Below are positions 1-10,900 of a DNA stretch of 64,000 nucleotides, piece after piece. The DNA lies in NCBI GenBank assembly GCA_021732665.1, contig JAKFUL010000018.1:1-64000 (forward strand), given 5' to 3'. Under the pieces are notes generated by a model. The model did no database searches. It had not been told where the DNA came from and saw nothing but the letters and a program-made list of their open reading frames with translations. The stretch's first letter is position 1. Each line of letters begins with the position of its first letter. The position numbers were made by a program, and so were the translations under genes. Source of the DNA: Acetobacteraceae bacterium (lineage in GTDB: Bacteria > Pseudomonadota > Alphaproteobacteria > Acetobacterales > Acetobacteraceae).

Positions 1-662
1 AGCCCGCCCTGCCGAACTTCAACGCCGCCGCCGCCGCCCTCGCCACCGCGCCGCTCTGCGGCTTGTTCAACGCCACGGCCCTGCCCAACGCCCTGGCACT
101 GGAAGGCGTGCTGCGGCGCGGCGATGATGCCGCCCTGCGCCGGCTGCTGGCCGCGCGCGACATCCCCGCCGCCGCCACCCGCCTTGCGCTGCAAGGCTTC
201 GACGGCCCCTATTGCCCGGCGCTGGATGCGCTGCGCCCGGTCCTCGCCGGCCCGGGCCAGGCGCCGCGCGTGGCGCTTATCGGCAGCATGCCGCTGCTCT
301 CGGGCCAGTTGCTGCGGCTGGACGTGACCATGCCGGAATGGCCGGCGCATCTCTACGTCGCCTATTTCATGGCCTCGGGCGAGGTGGCCAATCTCGTCCC
401 CTCGGCCACCCACCCGCCCGGCAGCACGGTCAGGCTGGGCGAACCCCGCGCCGGCTTCCCGGGCTGGGAGGTGAGCGAGCCCTTCGGCACCGACCTGCTG
501 GTCGCCGTGGTCAGCGAGGGGCCGCTCTTCGGCAATTCCCGCCCCGATCTGGAGCCGCAGGCGAGCTATGTGGCGGCGCTCGACGCAGCGCTGGGCGAGG
601 CCAGGCGCGCCGGGCGGCGGGTGCTGATCCGCCCCTTCGTGGTGGAAACCGCGCCGCGGTAG
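1..662 (+). CDS. DUF4384-type protein, C-terminal part (5' end outside window)
   Basis: The reading frame is open from the first bases of the window to a TAG at 660-662, so the true start lies upstream; the first in-window start (TTG at 63) is probably internal. The visible part has an Ala-rich stretch, then a segment reading LRLDVTMPEWPAHLYVAYF and GEVANLVPS, which resembles the DUF4384 domain, an immunoglobulin-like module often found at the C terminus of serine/threonine kinase-like or caspase-like bacterial proteins. No catalytic motif is visible in this fragment, so the function of the whole protein cannot be told. The DUF4384 assignment is from memory of the motif. The frame is convincing as coding; the family call is moderate. 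Confidence 0.6.
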   Translation, partial: PALPNFNAAAAALATAPLCGLFNATALPNALALEGVLRRGDDAALRRLLAARDIPAAATRLALQGFDGPYCPALDALRPVLAGPGQAPRVALIGSMPLLSGQLLRLDVTMPEWPAHLYVAYFMASGEVANLVPSATHPPGSTVRLGEPRAGFPGWEVSEPFGTDLLVAVVSEGPLFGNSRPDLEPQASYVAALDAALGEARRAGRRVLIRPFVVETAPR

Positions 663-682
663 CGGCCTATGCCGACTTCACG

Positions 683-697
683 GTGAAACAGTTTCAC
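683..697. repeat. 15-bp near-perfect palindrome between convergent genes
   Basis: GTGAAAC-A-GTTTCAC has 7-bp arms around one central base, 20 bases after the stop of the DUF4384 gene and before the 3' end of the convergent SDR gene. It has no T-tract and the arms are too tightly spaced for a normal RNA hairpin loop, so a protein-binding site is likelier than a terminator, though its place downstream of both genes is odd for an operator. Function unknown. Confidence 0.35.
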
Positions 698-768
698 GAG
701 GAGCTGGTGCGCCGGCACGACGACAAGCCGGGCTACAGGGGGGCGCGGCAACAGCTTGCGCATGCATT

Positions 769-1500
769 TCAGTAGGTGGCGCGGCCGCCCGAGCAGTCGA
801 ACACCGCCCCCGTCGAGAAGCTGCACGCATCGCTGGCAAGCCAGCCCACCAGGGCGGCAACCTCCTCCGGCAACCCGAATCGGCCCATCGGAATCTTGCT
901 CTTCATCCAGGCGATCTGCTCGGCCGTCATCTGCTGGAACAGCTCGGTCTCCACGGCCGCGGGGGTGACGCAATTGACCCGGATGCCGGTGGTGGCCGTC
1001 TCCTTGCCGATGGATTTGGTCAGCCCGATCACCCCCGCCTTGGCGGCGGAATAGGCCACGGCATTGGGGTTGCCCTCCTTCCCGGCGATCGAGGCGATAT
1101 TGACGATCCGCCCCCAGTCCCGCGCCCGCATCCCCGGCAGCACCGCCCGGTTGCACAGGAAGACGCCGGTGAGGTCGATGTCGATGACCTGGCGCCAGGC
1201 CTCGACCGGATAATCCTCGGCGAGGTGGTTGGGGCCGGTGATGCCGGCATTGGCGACCAGGATGTCCACCGGGCCCAGCGCCGCCTCGGTTCCGGAAAGG
1301 GCGGCGGCGATGCTGGCGGGGTCGGTCACATCCATCGCCTGGGCGTGGCACCCCAGCGCATGGGCGGCGCTGGCCAGGGCAGCTGAATCTCTATCCCATA
1401 TAGCGATATGATATCCGTTATTTGAGAGATACCGGGCAATGGCCAGGCCCAGTCCGCGGGCACCCCCGGTGACCACAGCCACTCTTCGCATTTTGCTCAT
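769..1500 (-). CDS. SDR family NAD(P)-dependent oxidoreductase (FabG-like)
   Basis: A 243-residue classical short-chain dehydrogenase/reductase. The N-terminal Rossmann motif is TGGARGLG, followed by the structural NAG (residues about 83-86), catalytic Ser in IVNIASIAGKEG, and YSAAK, the catalytic Tyr-x-x-x-Lys. The length fits the family. The C-terminal FSTGAVFDCSGGRATY matches the usual VDGG end, with Cys in place of Val. The ATG at 1500 is preceded by AGAGG at suitable spacing. Substrate cannot be deduced; FabG-like 3-oxoacyl reductases and sugar or alcohol dehydrogenases share this architecture. It runs convergent to the DUF4384 gene, and its 5' side faces the promoter region of the giant adhesin gene, so both may share that spacer. 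Confidence 0.9.
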   Translation of the reverse strand: MSKMRRVAVVTGGARGLGLAIARYLSNNGYHIAIWDRDSAALASAAHALGCHAQAMDVTDPASIAAALSGTEAALGPVDILVANAGITGPNHLAEDYPVEAWRQVIDIDLTGVFLCNRAVLPGMRARDWGRIVNIASIAGKEGNPNAVAYSAAKAGVIGLTKSIGKETATTGIRVNCVTPAAVETELFQQMTAEQIAWMKSKIPMGRFGLPEEVAALVGWLASDACSFSTGAVFDCSGGRATY

Positions 1501-1917
1501 ACCTGCCTCTATTCCGTGGTGGGTCTCAAGATACGCCGCTTGGACTACAACAATAGAGTCCAGAGATCGCCCAACTCGGAATCATTTGCCGGGTCGGGTC
1601 TGGGGAAGGTGGCGTAGAGGCCGGAGTACGGGTGCGCATTGCCAAGGCTTGGGGCTGGTTTACAACCCGAGGTGGCGAGGCCCCTGGCGGGGCCAAAGTT
1701 TTTTTGCGATGTTGACAAGCGGCGATATGGCCTAAGCCCTTGAAAACACAAAAACGTGATCGCTTCAGATAGCAGAAAGCGACAAATGTCTCGAAAAAAG
1801 AGACAAATCCCAGATTTTCCTCTTGCTCACGAATTAGGGAGCCGTTAAGCCTCGCTGCAGAAGCGGGATCAATCCCGGATTTTGCGACGTCGTCTCAGCG
1901 AAAGGCTCCCCCCCAGA
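1501..1917. promoter_or_regulatory. AT-richer divergent spacer upstream of the giant adhesin gene
   Basis: These 417 bases hold no convincing gene. The right half (about 1735-1850) is clearly richer in A and T than its surroundings, as expected for a promoter region. A TTGACA occurs at 1712-1717 but no good -10 lies 16-18 bases further on. At 1787-1805 there is a hairpin, TGTCTC-GAAAAAA-GAGACA (6-bp arms, 7-base A-rich loop), and the heptamer GACAAAT occurs on both sides of it (1781-1787 and 1802-1808). This could be an operator or a leader hairpin for the adhesin gene. An alternative TTG start at 1882 would put the last bases inside the gene. Confidence 0.4.
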
Positions 1918-4900
1918 ATGGCCGCCACCCCTGTCGTCTCCTTCGATACCTCCACGCTCTCCGCGTTCCTCGGAACGCAGCAGACCGTGACGCTGACGTT
2001 CGACAACACAGGCACGGGGGCGGAGACGGGATACGCGCCCTATATCGACGTCATCCTGCCGACCAACGGCATCGACGGCGCCGGCGTGGGCAACAACCCG
2101 GTCAATGACGGCCTCACCTTCGTCTCCGCGACCTATCTCGGCGCGTCGGTGGCCAGGCCACCGGTGCAGTTCGACGCCGACGGCCGCGCGACCCATCCCT
2201 TCGCCCGCGACACGGCGGGCAACCCGGTCATCGTCTTCGGCAACCCCGGCGACACGCTGCTGGTGCTGCAACTGCCCTTCGGCAGCTTCACCACCGAGCA
2301 GACCCCGGCCGACATCAAGCTGACCTTCAACATCTCCAACCTGGCCGATCTCAACCAGTTGCTGGCGATCAAGGCGACGGGCGGCTTCGCCTATGGCGCC
2401 GATGAGTTCAACAACCCGGGGGCCGACCCGATCATCCCCGGCCCCACGGCCACGGTGAACATCGACCCGACCGTAGCCCTGCTGGACGTGATCTATAACG
2501 GTCCCGAGCAGGAGACCGCGACCGGCCCCTCCTACCCGCGCGAATGGCTCACCAAGGGCATCTTCGCCCAGGGCCAGACCTTCACCAATGTCGTGCTGAA
2601 GAACATCCTGCCCGATGGCGTGGAGATCATCGGGACGCCCCGGCTGATTGACGCCAACAACACCATCAACCCGGCCCTGCCCGGCACCGTCACCGTCGTG
2701 CGGAATGCCGATGGTACGCAGACCGTCACCGGCACCTTCAGCGGCACCATCACCGGCGGCAGCCAGGTGCCGGCGCTGGACATCGACTGGTTCGTCCCGG
2801 AATTCTTCTACAGCTTGGGCCCCAAAGCCGGCCAGCCCGTCCTCGACCCCGCCACCGGCGCCTTCTACCCGCTGCGCGACAATGCCAGCCTGACGGCCGA
2901 CTGGAAGCCGATCGACGGCCGCGACCAGAACCCGACCAAGATCAACATCAACCCTCCCGACCCCGAGGACGTCGTCGACGCGCAGTCCATCGCCATCCAG
3001 AAGAGCGTGGCGCTGATCAACGGCGACGCGAACGGCAATGGCGTGCCCGACTGGCAGAAGAACGGCACGCTGGAATACACGCTGGACGGCCAGATCTCGA
3101 ACTACTTCGAGATGAAGAACACCATCGTCAAGGATACGCTGGGCGACGGCCAGACCTTCGATGCCAGCTTCACCCCCACGGTGAAGATCTACGAGGGTGG
3201 CCAGCTGATCTATGACGGCGCGGTGGTGTACAGCGTGGGCGTGGGCGGCGCCGGCGCCCTGGCCAAGACCGCGGCCGGCACCACGCCGATCAATTTCGAC
3301 ATCGCCCAGACGCTGATCGACGCGAAGAATTCAGGGCTCTGGCCGCTGGTGACCGATGCCGTGCTGGATGGCAATGGCGGCGGCGTGGGCGCCGTGCCGC
3401 ATGCCACCGACTACACCCCGCCGCTGATCCTGGTGAAGTTCCACACCACGATCGACACCAACTACACCGGCCCGATCGCCCCTGGCCTCGACCGCATGGT
3501 CGACCAGGGCGACCCGGTCGGCAATTCGGTTCTCTATGGTGGCAAGGTCTTCCTCACCAACAACTACATCGAGGATGACAGCGCCGCCGGCGTGACCCTG
3601 CCGGTCAGCCAGGTCGACAAGTCGATCTACGCCATCAATGGCGACACCTCGAAGGGCACGGTCGACTTCGCCAACGCGCCCAAGATCCAGGCCGGTGACC
3701 TGATCACCTTCCGCCTCAAGCTCGACATGCCGCTCACCTCCGCGCATCAGGTGAAGCTGACCGACTTCCTGCCGCTGCCGGTGCTGACCGCCGCCAACCC
3801 CGATGCCAACAACACGTCCGGCGGCGCCTTGGAATACAGCTTCTCCGCCGTCTCCGACGCCTCCTCCCCCGGCGTGGGCGTGATCAAGTTCGGCCCCTCC
3901 GACAATTTCCACGACAATGTCCCGGGCAAGACGCCGAACATCTCGGTCAGCCCGAACGGCAATTCCTTCACGCTCGATTTCGGCGACGTCACCAACCCGA
4001 ACTATCCGCGCACCCTGCTCGACCTGCTGGTCACCCTGCGGGTGAATGACCGGCCCTTCGGCGACGGGCTGCTGCTGACCAACCAGGTCACCTCCTTCGA
4101 GACCAACAGCTTCGACGCCGTCTCCAGGACCAACGACATCATCCAATTCGTGCTGACCGAGCCGGCGCTGAAGATCACCAAGGGCGTGATCGGCGTGGAC
4201 AACCCGCTGGGCGTCTACACCAACGCCACTCTGGGCGATGGCACGATCGGCCCGGTCGCCTTCACCGCGCCGGGCAGCGGCGGCGTGCGCTTCAATGTCG
4301 CCACCCCCATCACCAGCACCAGCCTGGCCACCAAGCCGGTCGACGCGAACCTGACCTATGCCGATGCCGGCGACACCGTCTCCTTCGCCGTCATCGTCGA
4401 GAACCGCGGCCAGGGCTGGAAGGGCGCCTTCGACGCCACCATCAGGGATGACGTCCCCACCGGCTTCACCCTCAACCCCGCGACGCTGAACCTCAAGGTC
4501 ACCGACGGCACGGGTGCGGCGCTGAGCTACAACGGCGATCTGTTCGGCGCCGGCCTGACGATTGACGACGCCCCCAACATGGGCGGCATCGGCGCCTATG
4601 ACGCGACGAGCGGCAAGAACATCGTCGTCATCACCTATGACCTGAAGCTGATCGACACCCTGGCCGCGCCCAACACGGGCCTGACCAACACCGCGCAGAT
4701 CGTGAGATACGCGGCCGAAGAGGGCGGCATCGACCGCAAGGATTTCGACAGCCTGCCCGACAGCGACACCGCCAATGTCACGGTGCTGCCGACCATCGAC
4801 AAGGCCGTCACCGCCACCTCGCTGGCCGACACCACCAAGGCGCAGGGCGATGGCAATATCGACGACCTGGCGATCGGCGAGCAGGTCACCTACACCATCA

Positions 4901-7900
4901 CCGTGCGGCTGCCCGAGGGCAGGCTGACCGCGGTGACGCTGGCCGACCTGCTTCCCAGCTCAAACGGCCTGATCACCCCGGTCTCGGCCGTGGTGACCGC
5001 GGTGGGCGCCAATCTCTCGGGTGGGGCGGGCCTCAGCGTCGGCGCCGCCGGCACGCTGAACGGCAATGGCTACCTGTTCAATTTCGGCAACGTCACCAAC
5101 ACCGTCGACAACGTCAACGACAACAAGGATGTCGTGACTGTCCAGGTCGTGGGCGTGTTGTCGAAGGACGACAGCAACGCCGCGGGCGACGTGCTGACCA
5201 ACGTCGCCACGCTGAGCGCCGACAACCCCAACGTCCCCGGCGGCCGCATCAGCGTGAGCGATGACGCCAGGATCGAGGTGGTCGAGCCCGATCTGCGCAT
5301 CGTCAAGACCGTCAACCCCACCACGGCGGATGCGGCAGACACGGTGACCTACACCGTCACCGTCACCAACCGGCGCGACGACTACTACGACGCGGCCGCC
5401 TATGACCTGTCGATCATCGACGACGTGCTGGCGCAGCTGCCGCCCAATGCGGCCTTCGTGCCCGGCTCGGTCACCCTCGTCTCCGGCCCCTCCGGCACCG
5501 CCATCGTCAAGGGCGGCAGCGCCAGCGCCGACCAGAGCACCGTGGCCCTCGCCGCCACCCGCCTGGGCATTGGCGAGCAGATCAGGTTCACCTTCCAGGC
5601 CAAGCTGACCGACAATGCGATCGCCAACCAGGTGATCACCAATGTCGCGAGCGTGACCGGCACCACCACCCCCGGCGCCAACCCAGACGAGCGCAGCTAC
5701 ACCAGGACCGATGACGCCAAGGTCACCGTCGCCTCGCCGCTGATCGAGAAGACCATCCTTTCGACCAGCTATGCCGATACCGGTTCCAGCCAGTTCAACG
5801 GCACCAATCCGGATGTGAAGGTCAACGAGGTCGTCACCTACCAGATCAAGGTGACGCTGCCCGAAGGCCAGATCCAGAACCTGAAGATCAGCGACCTGCT
5901 GCCCGATGTGATCACCGCCGGCGCCTCGGGCCAGCTCGTCTATGTGCCGGGCACGGCCGTGATCACCTTCGGCAACAACCTCTACACCGATGCCGGCTTC
6001 ACCACGAAGCTGACCAGCGCGAACCTCGTCTCCAGCAATGTGGGCGGCGACCCCAACGTCCAGGATCTGATGACCTGGAGCTTCGGCACCGTCTACAACA
6101 AGCCCGACAATTCGGGCAGCGACGCCGACACCATCATCATCACCCTCGATGCCCGCGCCACCAACGTGGCGGGCAATGAGAGCTCGGATGTGCTGACCAA
6201 CACGGCCCGCGTCACCGCCGATAACGGCATCGACGCCACGGCCCAGACCAGCGTCGACTTCGTCGAGCCCAAGCTGGACGTGCAGAAGAGCGCCAGCTTC
6301 GACAGCGGGCGGCCCAATGGCGATGCCGGCGACATCGCCACCTTCACCATCACCATCAACCACCTGGGCGGCGGCGATGCGGCCAGGAGCTCGGCCATCG
6401 CCTATGACCTGGACCTGACCGATGTGCTGCCCGCCGGCGTCAGCTATGTGGCGAACAGCCTGAGCACGCTGCCCAGCGGCGTGACCGGCGGCATCGACGG
6501 TGCCGGCAAGCTGACCCTGCATGCCGACAGCCTGGCACTCGGCTCCTCCATCACCCTGTCCTACAAGGTCAGGCTGCTGGACAATGTGGTCAGCACGCAG
6601 CAGATCCTCAACATCGCCAATCTCGACTACCAGACCCATGCGCCGGGCCAGGTGGATGCGCCGGGCCGGACCTTCACCGACAGCGACGACGCCAGGCTCG
6701 ACGTCCTCATCGTCGATGACGTGGCGAAGCAGCTGAACAGCACCGACAACCCCTTCACCACCGGGGCCAACGTGGCCGTGGGCGAGACGGTGAAGTACCT
6801 GCTGACGGCGACCCTCGGCGAGGGCAGCCAGAACCTGATCATCAAGGACCTCCTGGAGCCCGGGCTCAGCTACGTCTCGTCCCGTGTCGTTTCCATCGAC
6901 AGCGACATCACCGGCTCGCTCCTCGCCGTGAACGCCGCCGGCACGCCGAGCGGCCAGACCGTGACCTTCAACTTCGGCACGGTGCAGAATATCGGCAACA
7001 ACAATGCCGGGCCGGACACCGTCGTCGTCGAGGTCGTGGCCCAGGTCACCCCGGGCTTCGCCGGCAATGTCCGCGGCAATCTGCTGACCAACACGGCCAG
7101 CCTGGAGCCGCTGGTCGGCACCAACCCCTATGGCGTGAACCCCAACACGCCCATGCCGGTGATCACCAGGACGGTGGACACCACGGTCGTCTCGGCCCAG
7201 ATCGGCAACCAGATTTTCGAGGATCGCGACGCCAACGGGATCTTCACCGGCGTCGACCAGGGGCTGGCCGGCGTCACCGTCACGCTGCTGGACGCCAATG
7301 GCGTGACCGTCAGCTCCTTCACCACGGGCAGCGACGGCAAATATCTCTTCGACAATCTGGTCCCCGGCGTCTATTCCGAGACCTTCTCGATGCCGGTCAC
7401 GCCGAGCATCCCCGGCCTCTGGTTCCGCTCGCCCACCGGCAGCGGCCTGGCCACCGACAATGACAGCGACCCCTCCGCCAATGGCACGGGGCAGACCGTC
7501 ACGCTGATCGACAATGCCGTCGATCTGACCCACGACGCCGGCTACTACCGCCTGGTCAATCTGGGCGACACCGCCTTCATCGACGTGAACGGCAATGGCG
7601 TGGCCGATGACGGCCCGGCCAGCGTGCTGGCCAATGTGAAGGTCGAGCTGCTGAACAGCGCCGGCAATGTCGTCGGTGCCCCCAAGTTCACCGATGGCCA
7701 GGGCCTGTACAGCTTCACCAACCTGGTGCCCGGCACCTATTCGGTGCGCTTCACCGCGCCCAATGGCAGCAGCTACGTCCTCACGCCCAACGACCAGGGC
7801 GGCAATGATGCCACGGACAGCGACGCTGTCGTCGCCGGGCTGAACAACACCACTGGCACCACGGCGCCGCGCACGCTGTTCTCCGGCGACACCGACAACA

Positions 7901-10900
7901 CGATCGATGCCGGCTTCTACATCCCGGCCAAGCTGGGCAACCAGGCCTTCATCGACGCCAATGGCAACGGCACCTTCGACCTGGGCGAGAATGGGTTGGA
8001 CGGGGTGACCGTGCAGCTCTTCGCCGCCGGCAACCCGATCCCCATCGCCACCGCCACCACGACCAATGGCGGCCTCTACCTCTTCGAGGGCCTGCGCCCC
8101 GGCACCTACACCGAGCGCTTCACCGCCCCCAACGGCAGCACCTTCGTCCTCACCAAGCAGGGCTTCGGCGCCACCACCAACAATGACAGCGACCCCAACG
8201 GCACCGGCACGCCCAGCGGCACCGGCCCGTCCATCACCCTGGTCTCGGGCGATGACGACCGCACGCATGACGCGGGCTTCTACCAGCCGCTGAGCATCGG
8301 CGACAAAGTCTTCTACGACGTGAATGGCGACGGCATTCAGGGCGGCCTCGGTGAGGTCGGCATCCAGAACGTCACCGTCACGCTGGTCGATGTGAACGGC
8401 AACCAGATCGCCGGCGTGAACCCCGTGCAGACCGACGCGAATGGCAACTACACCTTCGCCGGCCTGCCGCCGGGCGTCTATGGCGTGAAGTTCACGACAC
8501 CCGCCGGTTACCAGATCACCGCGCCGAACCAGACAGACGACGCCAATGACAGCGACATCAACCCGCAAGGGCTGACGCCCACCCGCCTCTACACCTCGGG
8601 CGAGGTCGAGACGACGCTCGATGCCGGCTTCTGGCAGCCCGTCGCCATCGGCGACACGGTGTTCCTCGACAACAACGGCAATGGCCTGCTGGATGGTGGC
8701 GAGGGCGGCGTCCAAGGCATCACCGTCAACCTGCTCGACGCGATGGGCATGGCGATCTCCGGCAAGACCACGACGACGGACGCCAACGGCAAGTACCTCT
8801 TCGACAACCTGCCGCCCGGCACCTATGGCGTGCAGTTCGTCACGTCCGGCGGCTACAAGCTGACCCGCCAGGATGTCCCCGGCGGCGATGACGCGAAGGA
8901 CAGCGACGCCAACACGGTGACCGGCAAGACCGGCAGCTACACCCTGCCCGCCGGCACCACGAACAACACGGTCGATGCCGGCGTCTATCTCCCCGTCACC
9001 ATCGGCAACTACGCCTTCGACGACAAGAACGGCAACGGCGTCCAGGACCCCGAGGACACCGGCGTGGGCGGCGTGACCGTCAAGCTGATCAACGACAACT
9101 TCCCGACCGAGACCTACACCACGGTCACGGCGCCCGATGGCAGCTACCTCTTCACCAACCTGCCGCCCGGCTCCTACCACGAGGAGTTCATCACCGCCCC
9201 CGGCTATGTCTTCACGCCCTCGGGCCAGGGCACGGCGGCGACCGACAGCGACCCCAACCCCGCCACCGGCGTGGCCCCGGGCTTCAGCATCGCCTCGGGC
9301 CAGACCGACCTGACGCGCGACGTCGGCCTCTACATCCCGATCAAGATCGGCGACCGCGTCTTCGAGGACCAGAACGGCAACGGCGTGCAGGATGCCGGCG
9401 ACACCAACCTGGCCAACGTCACCGTCAACCTGCTCGACGGCAACAACATCGTGCGCGGCACGATGCAGACCAATGCCAATGGCAACTACCTTTTCACCGG
9501 CCTGCCGCCCGGCCAATGGCACATCCAGGTGGTGAAGCCCGCAGGCTTCGAGTTCACCGCCGCCAATGTCAACGGCAACACGCTCCTGGGCGAGCCGCTG
9601 GACAGCGACACCGACCAGACCACCGGCATCTCGCCGATCAAGACCTATATCTCCGGCGATGACGACCGCACGGTCGATAGCGGCCTCTACCGCCCGGTGA
9701 GGATCGGCGACACCGCCTTCACCGACCGCAATGGCGACGGCATCCAGAATGCCGGCGACACGCCGCTGGCCGGCGTGACGATCAAGCTGATCAACACCAT
9801 CACCGGGCTGGAGGTGGCCTCCGCCACCACCGGCGCCGACGGCGCCTACCTCTTCATCGTGCCGCCGGGCAGCTACAAGGAAATCTGGACGGCGCCGGCC
9901 GGCTATGTGCCGACCATCACCGGCCAGGGCACGCCCGCGACCGACAGCAACCCCAACCCGACGACGGGCGAGACCACGCCCATCACCCTGAGCTCGGGCC
10001 AGAGCGACCTCACGCAGGATGGCGGCTTCTACATCCCGGTGAAGATCGGCGACCGCGTCTTCGAGGACCAGAACGGCAACGGCATCCAGGACGCCGAGGA
10101 CACCAATCTCGGCGGCGTGAAGGTCGAGCTGCTGAACGGCGCCGGCAATGTCGTGGCCACCACCACCACGGCGCCCAATGGCAGCTACCTGTTCGACGGG
10201 CTGCGGCCGCAGGAATACCAGGTCCGCTTCACCACGCCGCCGGGCTTCGTCATCACCGACCGCGATGTCGGCCTCAACGACACCATCGACAGCGACCCGG
10301 TGCCCGCCACCGGCCTGGCGCCGTCCCGGACCTACTTCTCCGGCGACGTCGATCTCACCATCGATGCCGGCATGTATCGCCCCGTCACCATCGGCGACCG
10401 CGCCTTCCTCGACATCAAGAAGGACGGCATCCAGCAATTCCTGGAGCCCGGCCTGGCCGGCGTCACCGTCAACCTGATCGACGACCGCACCGGCGCGACC
10501 GTGGGCACGACCACCACGGACGGCAACGGCTATTACCTCTTCACCGGCTACAAGCCGAGCGAGTACCATGTCGAGTTCACCGGGCCGAACGGCTACGTCA
10601 TCACCCTGCCGCTGGTGGGCAATGACCGCGCCATCGACAGCAACCCCAACGCCGCCGGCGTGGCGCCGGGGATCCGCCTGCTCTCGGGCCAGACGGACCT
10701 CACCATCGACGCCGGCTTCGCCGGCACCGGCAAGGTCTCCGGCTCGGTCTTCCTAGACCTGCCGCCGGGCATCTGCACCTACAAGCTGCCGGATGCGGTG
10801 TTCGAGGGCATCAAGGTGGAGCTCATCACCACCACCGGCCTGATCGCCGCGGTGGGCTACACCAACGCCCAGGGTCAGTACCTCCTGGACGGCCTGTCGC

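Noticed and set aside
1712-1740. TTGACA as the -35 of the adhesin promoter
   Set aside because: No acceptable -10 hexamer at 15-19 bases; kept only as a remark.
4960-10569. 1869-codon open frame on the minus strand inside the adhesin gene
   Set aside because: Its product is a run of Val/Gly/Asp/Arg/His-rich sequence without domains, explained by the GC-rich codons and repeats of the plus-strand gene; no start signal.
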